The position numbers were made by a program, and so were the translations under genes. This document shows, in pieces, positions 11,668 to 46,800 of a stretch of 64,000 nt of DNA. Source of the DNA: Lumbricus rubellus (Eukaryota; Annelida; Clitellata; Crassiclitellata; Lumbricidae); contig OX243817.1 in NCBI GenBank assembly GCA_945859605.1, positions 18,968,656-19,032,655 on the forward strand, in the 5' to 3' direction. Every line of letters begins with the position of its first letter. Position 1 is the first letter of the stretch. The notes beneath the pieces are model-generated. The model made no database searches. It was not told where the DNA came from and saw only the letters and a list, made by a program, of their open reading frames with translations.

Positions 11668-11829
11668 GCAGACAGACAGACAGGCAGACAGACAGACAGA
11701 CAGACAGGCAGACAGGCAGACAGACAGACAGACAGGCAGACAAACAGGCAGACAGACAGACAGGCAGGCAGGCAGGCAGGCAGACAGACAGACAGACAGG
11801 CAGGCAGGCAGGCAGGCAGACAGACAGAC

Positions 11830-11920
<91 letters not shown>

Positions 11921-11922
11921 GG
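11668..11922. repeat. (CAGA)n/(CAGG)n array
   Basis: A compound array of CAGA with CAGG blocks ends in about 90 bases of pure CAGA. It is the reverse-strand counterpart of the CTGT array at 9590. Confidence 0.95.
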
Positions 11923-12484
11923 TTATATTGGAATAAACATAATGAAACATGCAAAATCATATGTAGGGCTAGACCTGTTCAATTCATTAAGTTCTACATA
12001 TAAGCGTCGTCCGAGGTGTAGGCCTACTATATTATGCTCACAACATTACGTAGTCCTGGGTCCAGTAAGCATATTGGCCTACCATCCAGTGCTACGATAG
12101 GCCTACACATTAAGCTTACACCATAATCTTAAATAGAACTAAAGTAAATATGATCAAGAATTTGACGATTAACTCTTAGTGTCGTCGTGGGCGCATTTAA
12201 CTGATAATGTTGTCGCCAAATGTCGTTGTTTGCACTTGTCACAGTTCAAGGGAAAGATACGGGACACCGATAATGACGAATCCATTGTGCCCACGTTGTA
12301 TACACCGTCAACACATGGTCCAATTCTCAGGTGTACCTGAGAGCGTCCATTATAGAGTGAGGGGTGATCTTCATGCTAGTGCGCAAGGTCAAATAGACGT
12401 CTAGCATTTCGCTTTGCTACAGACACTAACCTTTCGCCCCTCTACTGGCTAAATGGACCAATCGTTGGTGTCACGTGTCACTTA

Positions 12485-12642
12485 TTTGAATGGCGTACAA
12501 AAGTAGTGGACGAGTCGATATTTAAACGTATTGTAACGAATAAAGTTGAACGAATAAGGATTTATATTCACGTGAACACTGAACAGCCAGCGAATAATTT
12601 GTAGGTTTTTTTTCACCAGTGAAAGGACATATTAAAAGAAAA
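12485..12642 (+). promoter_or_regulatory. Putative 5' UTR and promoter of the smoothelin-like gene
   Basis: TATTTAAA at about 12520 could be a TATA box for a leader ending at the ATG at 12643. Only proximity and AT content support this; the true first exon could lie further upstream. Confidence 0.25.
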
Positions 12643-35082
<22,440 letters not shown>

Positions 35083-37144
35083 CACCACTAACAGAAAAAT
35101 TGGCAGATTGACGGAGAGAGTGAAACCTAGTGCCCTGTTTTTTTATGTTGACGTTCAATGTTTTACATCACTACTCTGAAGTCATCATACCTGAAGAAAA
35201 GAAGAATGTTGTAATTAGCCAAAAGTTCATTCTTGGCTTGGTCTGTTTTAATTTAATTTTGGACTTTCCTGTAAACCTGAACAGGTTGAAAATGGATTTT
35301 AAAGGCATTTCAGACAGACTTGTAAGGATCAGCTGATAAATTATGCAGAATCTCTCTTTATCGTAATTTGTAGATCATCTGAGACGTAAAATCTTTGAGA
35401 ACAGGATCTTGTGTAGGATACAAAGCGATACTTTTTATGCAACTGATACGTGTTGGATATGTACAGCGATCTAATGCTGTGACGTAAAAGAAATGTAAGC
35501 CTCTAAACTGGTTACGTGTTGCCATAGACGAAATTTCTTTAAACTGATGCTTGTAGAAAATAGTGTCTTGCACGGCCAGGAAATCTCCATCATTTCAAGT
35601 GAAAATGTAACTAAATCCTGTGAATGTTATCTTGTTTTTTTTGTCTCGATGTAATAATTGTGTCATTTATTTGTAAGTGAACCTTTGTACAGCATTGCAT
35701 GTAATGTCAATTATAGCTTTATTCTCAAGCAGTATTTGCTGTGACTATCTGTAAATGCATATGAATATATCAGAATAGAGTGCAATTTGCAATTATTTAA
35801 TTTAGAGTTGTTTTCGTAATATCATTATTATCTTAGTTTCGTCTTGTACAGTTAAAAGTGACTGTTGTGTTCTGTTAAAGGTGGCAAAATGTTTGTTCAA
35901 GTGTGTGTGAAAATTATGAAGGCATTCAAGGTGGAAATATTCTTTATCATGTCTTGGCTTTGGGTCCTGCAGTACTTAGTGAACTCTTGCTCTTATACAC
36001 TTGTTGAATGTAAGCAATTTGCACCCTGTACAATTCTTCATATCTTCCTTTTGAACATCATTTAAGTTTATAAAGGTTGCTGAGAAATTGAAAGACGGAA
36101 CCAACTTTTACTGTTAAAAAACATTCACTGCCCCATGGCAATGTTCTTTGACCTCAAGACTGCATTTCTGAGATGTTCTGCAGCAAGTGCTGCTCACCAA
36201 TTAGTACCATATAAAAAATGTGCTCTTTCAAAAGGTACTACATAAATACGCAGAAAGAAAACATTCTGGGCACACGTGGAATCTCAAGAGTGAGAGATTT
36301 GCCTGTAGGAATCAATATTGCACCACCACCACATAATTTTAATGTAGCACGCCTCATACTCTTGTTGTTGGTTCTGTGCAAAAAATGTTGAAGCCGTGCT
36401 CATTTAGGTTACAGCTATGCCTGCAGGCTCTGTCAGGCAGGCTGCACTCTAAAACTGCCATATTGCTGCAGCAGGCATGGTGGACTCTCTCTAGGCAGTG
36501 GCAATTTAATAGCCTGTCATTATCATACAGTGTAGTCATGGTACATGTGCCAATATTATACAGTAAACCGACAGACATTATTTAATGACTACTGAATATT
36601 ACTATGAAAATATGCAGCTTGCACAAAGCCAGGACAAAAGCAGTGAAGTTGCTAGCACTTCATAACCACAGGAGATTCTTGGGTTAACCCAAGAGTCTAT
36701 CTACTTCAGTATCATAAACAACAGAGATTTTTATACACCAATATTTGTTTTGGATTCTTATCCAATTAGATTTCCTTAGACACACAGACTTTTGTGAAGT
36801 TCATAAAATCCAGCCAAACAAGCTCATTAATCAATTAATCATTAATCAATTAATCATTAATCATTAATCAATTAATCATTAATCCATTAATCAATTAATC
36901 ATTAATCAATCATAATCTTTTACGTCTTTTAATCTTCACTTAACGTTCATTCCATTGCCAATGCTTTAGACCATACCAATTGAAGGCCACACAGATTGCT
37001 AACGGCTTCCAAAAAAATGTTTCACCAAGTCATTCAAACCTCACGTCAGTAATCATTATCATGTAGATTGGCCAACATGAACAGAAGAGATAGAAGACGG
37101 AACAACGCAACCCTGCCAAACGAGTCCACCCGCCCGCAGCATCT
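35083..37144. other. 3' regions between the converging smoothelin-like and EMC5 genes
   Basis: This probably holds the smoothelin-like 3' UTR and the EMC5 3' UTR. No supported exon is seen. A TTTAAT at 36928 (ATTAAA on the minus strand) could be the EMC5 poly(A) signal. A run of ATTAATCA repeats lies at 36827-36910. Confidence 0.35.
36827..36910. repeat. ATTAATCA-type tandem repeat
   Basis: About nine imperfect copies of ATTAATCA, some shortened by three bases. Confidence 0.85.
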
Positions 37145-37468
37145 CTAGCCATCCTCCGAGTCGGAGAACAGCATCTTGCCGCGATGGTTAAAGCCGTAGA
37201 ACGAGGCGCGCACGTTAATTGTGTCCCAAGTCCTGTTTTCCATGTCGGCAACCGCTCGAATCTCGCGGAAGTGGCCTACAACGCGGACGATGCCAACGCA
37301 GGCGAGCAGCAGTCCGACAATTGTCTGCAAGAGAATGTCGATCGGTAGCGTCGTGAACTCCTGCTCGGTGAGTCGGAGGTAGGCTCGGTGTTGCGCGGCG
37401 GAGTAAGCTGCATGAAAGAGGGCGAGAAGTCCGACGGTAACGAAGAATTTGTCGACTGAAGATCCCAT
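37145..37468 (-). CDS. EMC5: ER membrane protein complex subunit 5
   Basis: A single uninterrupted exon of 107 codons from ATG at 37468, also known as MMGT1. EMC5 is a core transmembrane subunit of the ER membrane protein complex, which inserts tail-anchored and multipass proteins. Two membrane segments are visible: about residues 8-25 (FFVTVGLLALFHAAYSAA) and 43-63 (IDILLQTIVGLLLACVGIVRV). Family signatures are AAQHRAYLRLTE between them, LPIDILLQT, and FYGFNHRGKMLF near the end. It stops soon after that motif (SDSEDG), so it lacks the longer tail of the roughly 131-residue vertebrate protein. An in-frame ATG 20 codons upstream is less likely, because the family starts just before the first membrane segment and a possible acceptor (CCTTCCAG) lies between them. 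Upstream 5' UTR exons were not resolved. Confidence 0.93.
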   Translation of the reverse strand: MGSSVDKFFVTVGLLALFHAAYSAAQHRAYLRLTEQEFTTLPIDILLQTIVGLLLACVGIVRVVGHFREIRAVADMENRTWDTINVRASFYGFNHRGKMLFSDSEDG

Positions 37469-37469
37469 G

Positions 37470-39228
37470 GTAGTTCGGTGGCAAATCGTCGCGGGCTTTC
37501 TGACTGGAAGGTTACAAAATACAAACACGGAAATTTATTACTTCGTCAATTTATAATAATTAATATCATCTATTCTAATTAGTTCAATCAATCAATCAAA
37601 TATTTTTATTTTGCAACCAAAGTAAACATGAAAGGTTCACACATCTTGCACATTGGTAACAAAAAAGGGAGGCCCTAAAGGGATAAAATAATCCTGTTGT
37701 CGGGATTGCTGGAAAACCATATATCAATTTTAAAAATACTATGTCCGTCTTTAGGTTCCAGGAATGCTAGTCTTAGTTTTAGTCAATAATTATCAGAAAC
37801 TAAGGACATAATAATGAACTAGTCTTCACAGAAACCCTTTAAAATAGTTTGTATTAAAATGTCTTCTGGAAAGCAATGGAGAACACTGTCCTGGTGTCAA
37901 AATTATATGCAGGTGCCATTTCTTTATACACAGCCAAAATTGGCACAGAACTGTAAAGCTGCTTATGGAATTCTCGTGCAATTCTATATAACACTCTGGT
38001 TTAGATTGAAATATCGGGGTCAACCTGAATACCGAAACCCGAAAACGTTGAAAATACACAAAAGCCCGAATTCCCGAAAACAGTTTGATAGAAAGCGGCC
38101 GAATTCTCGAAAACTATTCAGAGTTAAATTAAATACATGACACAAAGGTCCAGTTAGTACTGTTGATAACGCAGTTTGGTATCTAAAAGTCATTTGGCTA
38201 TCTGAAAATCGATTTCGTTAATCCGGCCAAAGTTCAGGGATTCGGGTATGGGGGTAGCACCAGAAATATAAATCGTAAGGTTAATTCTTTCTTTTAACTT
38301 CTCTAAGAGTAACCATGAAAATGGAAGATGCTGTGACAGTAATACACATATTCTCTTCCATTCAAAACAAATTCTGTTAACAATAGCAGATCCTAATGAA
38401 AAACCATTACCCAACCATGCATGCGTCAATAAACGGCACTAAACAGCATTTAGTACATCCATAGTGGACGCAACGCTGGCGCAGACACGCTATATAAAAC
38501 AACGATACTACTAATAAAACTTACAGATCCAGAAGTCTCGTTATCAAGACTGTAAAGAACAGAATGTCTTCGCACCTTATATTTAAATTAATTTACTCTC
38601 TAACTGTAGACTTTTCTGATAATTTTAATAAATCCACCTGCACATTACAAGGCCATTTTTATCCTTCATGCAGCGGATTATATATAGTTACACAAATGAT
38701 GCAACACTACATACTAATTGACAGTAATTGTAAAGTAGTTCATATGCAGCTGAATGACTGCATCGGTAAAGTCTTAACAATATTAAAATACAACTTTTAA
38801 GAAATTTAAAAATTAAACGATTTCTATAAAACGTACAGAATCGTAAAACTGCAGAGCTCTAACCTACGGTCACTTCGGTTTTACGTCACTGAGTGGAGAC
38901 AACTCTATATATCGTCTGCGTCATTAGTTATGGGTCAAACTCCGCTCTGGACAAAGATAACTAGCGCAATCGTTGGCCGCCCAAACAGTTATTATACCTA
39001 AGTGGTTGATACCAACGACCTTATATCGATGGTCTTTCAAAAGATTTTAACAAGCAAATTCTTTGGTCTTTCCTTACCAACAAGAATCGTATCCGTCCGT
39101 ATTCCGTAATTCTTCATAAGCTTGTCCGTTTCCCGTAGATATTTTGTTCTATGTTTTTTCTGCTATTTACTTTATGTAATTCTGAAATGACTGCCTTTAC
39201 ACTTTATTAGGCTTGTTTGCTAGTTGGT
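37470..39228. other. EMC5 upstream region, no coding exon seen
   Basis: AT-rich sequence with no convincing frame. A CRE-like TTACGTCACT at about 38881-38890, with the GC-richer stretch 38860-38990, is a candidate EMC5 promoter on the minus strand. This is inference from position. Confidence 0.25.
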
Positions 39229-39230
39229 TA

Positions 39231-40075
39231 GGGGAGATAGGTACCGAAATAACCACGTACTGAAATAACCAACGAGTTTTTGTCTCTTTAGCGCTTCCGT
39301 ATTCGGCTCTAATAATCTTGATGTGTGTTCTTTGTTGACATACTTTAGTTGTAACCAATTTCGACATCAAAACATAGTGGAAGAAAAATTTTATAGCGCT
39401 TTTTGTTTTTCCGCTGTCAATTGTAATTTTTAGGCTTTTAAATTTTTAAATTTTTGAGGCGGATATTTTAAGAGTATGTTGCTGCAAATTTGTAATTGCA
39501 ACCATTAATGATCAATATAATCATATGACTATTAATGATATCCAAATTTCGCGCATAATATCGAGTTTTGTAATTTAATTTTAAATGGTGCTTGTCGTAC
39601 TGAAATAACCAGGTTTTGTGGTACCGAAATAACCGGTTATTTCGGTACCGCTGGTTATTTCAGTACAATTTTGACTATTATATACTTCAGCACAACTTAA
39701 ACTTAGGACTTGAACTCCTATAAATATATGTTTGCATTGTAATATCTTTATGTAGTTATAGCAGTATACATAATTATATAAGATAGACTTTGTCTATTAA
39801 ATCTAGACTAAACAAAGGCTGTCTTGCTAAGCATCAAAATAATCAACCACCTTAATCATCCTTTGCTATCATGCACTAACAGCTTTCAACTTAACAGATA
39901 TCATGGACCAACAGCTTTCAACTTCAACAGCTATCATGGATCAAAAGCCTTCAATATGGATAGATATCATGAATCAACAGCCTTCAGCATCATGCTGTTA
40001 ACGCTAAAGTCTGTTGCTGCATGTCTGCATTATTATTATTTTATTATTTTATTTTTATTATTATTAAACGAATAA

Positions 40076-40114
<39 letters not shown>

Positions 40115-41385
40115 CATCATCATCATCATCATCATGCAGACATGCACTAACTGCATTTAACATTAACATATATGGATCAACATCCACGGCTATCATGCAC
40201 AACAGCCCATGACATCAACAGAATGATATCATGAATCAACAGCCTTCAACATCCATTACTGGCAGTAACTCCTGACCTTGTACGGCCTTACCTATAAAGC
40301 TGGAATACAAAAGATTTCAGTTAGTCATGGTAAAAGAATAATCCTGTCAAAGAATCTTGCCACAATGAGCGAAATGAATGCCTTGCTTAGAAACAAAAGA
40401 TTGAAGAAAGAAAAATACAAGGCTTTCAAATAGCCTAAAGCCAAGGCACCATGAAGGAAAAGACAAAATGCAAGCTAGTTATGAATGATGTAGAAACTTC
40501 TGATGAAAGTGTCCAGGAAAGTTATGAAGAAGGATTCCAAGTAGCCTACAGAACTTATGCCCGGACATCTATGACGATGACATTGAATTTGACACAGACA
40601 CTGTGAAGGTTGGAGATTGGTGTTCTAATGATTCGCTGACTCAAAGTGTGTTACACTGGAAAAATGATATCCATAAATCATTGCAAGGTCACAGCAGATT
40701 TTTTGCAATTTATGTTTAGAAGCAATCACAATGAAAATGCAGAATTTCCAGAAAAGACCAATATGAGGCAGATCGTGATCAAATATTTGTCAAGCTAGAT
40801 CCTTCCAAGCAATCTACAAAAGATTCTAAGCATCAAAATGTCTATTTACAAATCCCATTTGACTTTAGCACCTATAGTTGAGTAAATAATTTGAGATAAT
40901 AAGCAGCTGCTATGATTCTCGCGATGCATCAACAAACCCTTAACTGACTGACCTATCTGTAAAACGTTTAAATTTCTCAATTATTTCAGTATTTCGGTTA
41001 CACCTGATATGAAAAAAATTGTTATGCCTATTTCAATATTTCTATTCTGTTTTAGAGAATATAAAATAATTGAAATCATTTTAAAGTGGATTTTTTTAAC
41101 TTGGATGTACCGAAATAACCAGTGGTTATTTCAGTACAACCCCTGGTTATTTCAGTACCCAATGAGGTACTGAAATAACCATTAAAAAATATAGAGGTGC
41201 ACATAAAATTTTCATTTTTTTAGGTTTTCCGTGAATGCTATAAATGTTATCTATTGTAAATATAGTGGCTATACAAATATTTTATTAGTTCCTTACATTG
41301 AGTTCTAGTTTGAATTTGACACAATACAGTTATAGCACTTTTCCCAAAAAGTCAAAAAACTGGTTATTTCGGTACCTATCTCCCC
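39231..41385. mobile_element. DNA transposon remnant with perfect 25-bp TIRs, 2.16 kb
   Basis: Both ends begin GGGGAGATAGGTACC (inverted on the right) and match perfectly over 25 bases, flanked by TA on each side. GGTTATTTCRGTAC motifs recur inside both termini, including palindromes at about 39600-39670 and 41105-41180. The centre (about 40350-40850) has broken reading frames, one reading DDDIEFDTDTVKVGDW, which resembles the C-terminal region of pogo/Tigger-type transposases. TA duplication fits Tc1/mariner/pogo. The coding part is decayed by stops. Confidence 0.7.
39830..40260. repeat. ATCATG/CAACAGC minisatellite with AAT and CAT runs
   Basis: Imperfect units of about 30 bases (ATCATG, ATCAACAG, CCTTCAAC) lie on both sides of an ATA/AAT and CAT microsatellite at about 40028-40135, inside the TA-flanked transposon. 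Confidence 0.7.
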
Positions 41386-42303
41386 TATGTATATATATAT
41401 TCATTGTTTCTCATAACTGGTCTCAATCAACCAATCAAAATTTGTATAGGCCTAGTGCCCCTTCAAGGTATCTACTCAGAGGTCCTCCTGGCTGAGATCA
41501 AGGGAAAAAGTCTTCAACAGTACTGTTTGTGAAATTGAGAACAGCTTGGGAGGTGTCGCATAGTCAAGGGAAGTACTCCAGGTTGTTGGACCAACCACAG
41601 AGAATGAACGCCTCTGCATTGTTGCAGAGCAAGTGAAAGGAACCATAAAGTCATAATGGACAGCAGTGTGTTTGCAGGCCGCTCATTAAAGTATATACTT
41701 ACTTACTTTTATGTAAGCTTGTCCAATTTCTGCAGATATTTTGTCCTATATTATGCTTGTCCGTTTTCATGGTGGTGACTTACCAGTGGGTGTCCTCCGG
41801 GAACTATGTAAAGGAAGTGTAAGTGACCCGTCACAAACTATGCTTATTAATTCGTGTTTGTCCCAGATAAAAAAAATTTCTGGTTGTTTAATGCGATCAA
41901 TGATTTTTACACTATGACAACCACAAGTTGCTATGGCAACAGCTAATCCAGGCACAATCAGCATCTTTTTAGATTTAGTCTTTTACATGTCATAAATCAC
42001 ACAGAAGCATCTGAAACACAAAAAGTTCAGCCAACGCTGATAATATATTCAGCATGAAACAAAAGTAGAAACAAAAACAATATCACACATGTTTCGTACG
42101 GTCGTACCAGGGTGTTAAATAACATACATGTCAACCCAACCAACTCGCCTGGAGTACAGTCATTCATTAGTGTTTAATACAAGTCGTTAGCCAATGAATG
42201 TCAGCAAATGTCGAAATCCACTGGCTGAAACTACTTCAGGAAGTAACGCTCTGCCAGACATTTGCAAATTCGTTGAGTGCTAAATATTTAGCTTCATAGA
42301 GCT
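41386..42303. other. Region 3' of CCDC180
   Basis: A SINE-tail fragment (GTGCCCCTTCAAGG...CTACTCAGAGGTCCTCC) lies at about 41454-41490. TTTAAT at about 42173 (ATTAAA on the minus strand) may be the CCDC180 poly(A) signal. No other gene is seen. Confidence 0.3.
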
Positions 42304-43783
42304 TCATTCGTAGAGCTGCTTGACTTTTTCCACCGCCGTTTTCCACTTCTCCACCCAGCGTTCTTCGGCCGTCGTTCGCTTCCCTGCATCGTCTTTGATC
42401 ATCGTCAACGTCGTTAAGATGTAGCTCTTGTATTCCTGCAAATAATTAGCAAAAACACTTACATAAAATAAACAATAAAAAATAAGTAAAAAGTTGACAG
42501 TCTTGCTTCATAATCAACATAGGCGTACGGGAGATTTCAGCAGTGGAGGGTCAAAGATTTTACTTCTGCCCGAAAAATAAATCTCGTGGTGGAAAATACT
42601 ATTTTTCCCAGACAAAAAAGTAGAAATATATCGTGAAAAATACAATTTTTTTCGTAAATTTCCCTGGTCTGCTTGCCCGACAAAAACAGACTTGCCCAAA
42701 ATTTCGGGGGGGGGGGCATTTGCCCCCTCTGGACCCCCGCCTCGTACGCCTATGATAATCAACCTTTAAATTACACCTCATTCTACAAGCGAAACACAAC
42801 AAAACTGAATGGTTAAGAGTAGATTAGGCAGGCCAAGGGTAAATTGGGCAATATGTAAAATGGCCTGCCATGACCTATGGTAGTGCCCCCACTGTACGAA
42901 ACTCTGGCGTTGCCATTAAAACACGTTTGACCACACCTCATAAGCTGCATCCCTCTTGCTGATCGTGGCAGTGTGACCAAGCGTTGTCTTTGCAGTTGTC
43001 ACCGATGCTGTCGTCTTCAATTCTCCCGATCCCTTCTTCACTTTCTTTGACACGTCAGATGCTAATGATGATGATTCTCCCAATCCCTTCTTCGACATGT
43101 CAGATGCTAATGATGATGATGACATTGTTGGCTCTGAGATTATTATCTCCTGGGTTGGAATTCCTACAAGAACAAAGTTATATAAACTAAATCAACTATC
43201 AAATTTTTCTTATGCTACATGTAAGGGCTAACAGCTGGCAGCCAAGGCAACAAATTCAATATGGATGCTATATGCTGATATTTAAACATCTTTGATCTGG
43301 TTTGAGTCATCTGTTGTTGTTAAAACACTCTTAGTCTAGTGATGCCAATAAAAAGTGAATAACAATATAATCCAATTGGATTAAGTTAGTCTTTATGGAA
43401 AAATACTTGAAAAGCACTTAAAGCAGGAAAGGTAACTAAAATGGTAAGCTCTTGCACATACAAAGATAGCTAGCCAACACAGTTTCGTTCAGTTTTACAG
43501 TTGACACTATGGTCGCAGTTCTTCACGAACTTCAGATTATATATAATTTATAGCTGTCACATACCTGGCCAAGTATTTGTACCACGTGTCACTTCTACCA
43601 GTGAAACTGTTGCTTCCAGTGCTTTTCCATCCTTGTGGCGCCGTATCAGTTCACTGGTTGGAAGTTTGATTACTGCCTGACCTATACGATATACAGACAT
43701 GCACACACATATAGGGCCTACACACAAATACACACAAACACATGTACACACAAACATACACACACAAATGCACACACACAAAT

Positions 43784-43815
<32 letters not shown>

Positions 43816-46800
43816 CACACACAAACATTACGCAATATGCAATTTCAACTTTTGAACTTATTATGTTTGAATGAAATTCAAAAGAGAATTGGGTATGGAT
43901 GGAGGAGGGATTTTACTGTAAACTTGTCTCATAGTTCTGTTAATTCAAGTGATTATATTTCTTGTGGGGCTACTGGAGTGTGGTTGTGTAGGGGTATGTT
44001 CGGTGCTTTGGAGCCGGAAGGCTGCTGGTTTGAATCCACCTCAAGCAGCCGCATAGGGATCCTGAGCAAAGTCCTTCACTCGCAGTTGCTCATGAGCTTT
44101 GGCATAAACTCCGATTCAGTGTCTGTGTTGTAGTAGGGAGTGCTTCTGAGTAGCTTCTTTAAAGGGCTCTATAACAAGTACTCATACATACATGTACAAC
44201 ATAACAAACTGCTCCAGAGAAAACAGACTTTCTTGTAAGCATCACAGACAGCATTGACCATGGGCTTCACATTTTCGAACCATTTACGTGGTAATATCAG
44301 AATTTCAATTCTAATGACTAATCTGGACAATATATTATATAAAATGAGATTCCAGCTTGTGAGAGGGCTTCTAAAACACTTATTACAGGCTGCATCATCA
44401 AAAACCAGCGCATTGTGTGGTCATTGTGTTGTCTACTCTTACGGATAACCCTTTTGACTCAGTGCAGCGCTCGTGAATAAGCCGGTGCCCTGCGCTTGGC
44501 TTCCTAGAGGCGCTTTAGAAATCAGGAGTTTACGATTACGAAAAAAATTTGAAACGACAACAACATCATTATAATAACAATGACTATAAAATTTTCTTAG
44601 GTGCAACTGAACAAAGTGTGAGAAGAAGAAGTGTGTCTTACGTCCAGACATCACTTCATCAATCACCAACATGTTGTCAAACTGAACAAAAAGGTTCTCG
44701 CTTGTTCTGGCCAACTCCTGAAGAAATGACTCGACGTTTCTTTGAACGATGTCCTACACATGACAAACAATCACACATGCAACTGCATCACACACACATT
44801 GCTCAGTTCCTTATACAAATTAGTTGATCACCATTCTTTCAATTAGGATTGGGTCAGAGCAGGCACCCCCTCTACTGTGGCAAAATACAGACACTTTATT
44901 TGACTTGTAAAGAACAGTGACTAAGCAGAACCTTTTATGATAATAAAGTGAACGTTTTGTATTCTAGTGCATTTACAGAGGGCTTCTAGGAGGTGAACCA
45001 TACAGAGGTGCTCCCAGTGTGCAAGGCCATACGAGAAGAAAATAGGTTTGAGAAAAGCAAGGAAAAAGGATGGGTTACCAGCAAGAATGTGTGTGTGGTC
45101 TGCAGAGATAAATATAATTTGTGTTAGAGTCAGATGTCTGATGACAAAATGGTAATGTAGTTCTTCCTAATAGGCTCCAACCAGAAGCAAAAATATACCC
45201 CTACAACACCACGCTGTGGGACTCAGTAGTGTAGAGGTATGTTCAATGCCTTGTAGCTGGAAGGTTGTGGGTTCGAATCCACTTCATGTAGGGACCCTGA
45301 GCAAGTCCTTCACTCGCAACTGCTCATGTGCTTCGGCGTGAAACTCCGATTCATTGCATGCGCTGTAATCAGGAGCGCCTTCAGGGCTTAAAGTGTGGCA
45401 GGACGGTCATTGACGGCGTACTGGCACTTATTTTCAAATCTCTATGCCGTCCTGCCAATTATTTGGCCATCACACCTGAAAATGTAAGGGGCGTCCTGGC
45501 ACTTCTTTAGGAAAGCTAAGGGGCGTCCAGGCACTTCTTTTTCTACACTTTTAGCACTGAGTGCCTGTGAGTACCTTGAGCGACTGAGCGTGCTGATCGA
45601 CGGCTGAGATGGATGCCTGCTGTCGTTCCAGCTCCCTCTGGCAGAGATCGTCCAGCTGATCCAGCTTCTGAGGATGGCCGAGCGAAGGACGCAGATCTTG
45701 CTCATGTGACTCCTACGCAAAACAAAGCAACAATTAATTAACGGAGAATCCAAATCACTAAACAACACATACATAAGAAAGGAATAACTGCCATGCACTC
45801 GATGAGTTTTCTTGAGGAGGTACTACTACCCGGGTACTACTACCCGGGTACATAAATGAACACATAATTAGAAATACTAAAAAGTACACTGGAAATTTTT
45901 AAAAACACTAGAACAGTGGTTCCCAAAGTGGTGGTCCGCGGACCGGCACCGGTCCGCGGAGGTATGATCGCCGGTCCGCGGAGAAGAGTTAAAAAAATAA
46001 TAAACTAATTAATTATTAGTTTATTTGTTTGAAATTGTGAAATTATTCGAATTGTTGTCCAAAATTTATTCAAATTTCTGTCTTGATATTTAAAAATTTG
46101 AAATAAATCAGCGCCACTTATTTTGACTTGCCAGATGGCGAATTCAAAAATTTAAATTTATTCTAAATTTACTAGGCGTTGATGACTGCAGTCGGCTTAA
46201 TTATGTTGATCGTCGCCATTAAGGCCTAAGTTAACGGTCCGCGAGCTTCACGAAAAATTATTGCCGGTCCGCAGCCTACTGAAGTTTGGGAACCACTGCA
46301 CTAGAACATACAGTAGAAATACAAACCAGTACCGGTAATACAGCGCAGATCCATTTAAACATGATCACTGGGCATCAAAGTTATGATGACCATAACATGT
46401 TAACAAACTGCAAGTTAACAGAGCTATACTGCAATACAGTAGTGTCTGATTGACATCTTAGTGTGGCTACAAAACTCAATAAAAATACGAAGGCACTTGC
46501 ACTTTAACTGCAATCAGACGATTTTGTCCCAATTACACTCTCAGCTGTTGATCAGTAAATAGGATTGAAAAGTTTGTTGCAAACGCTATGAAAGCATTAA
46601 ATCTCACCATCAGCCGATGTCTGTCTTCAGCTTTTCCAGCGAATTCCTCTTCTGCTTTGTTCAGTTCCTTCTGGAGTTGCTTGAGAGCAGCGTGCTCGAG
46701 GCTGTTCAGTATGACTGGAGGAACACGGCCGGCCATTGTCTCCAGGTGTGACAACTGCTGACGAAACTCTGTTTACATACATATAATATATATATATATA

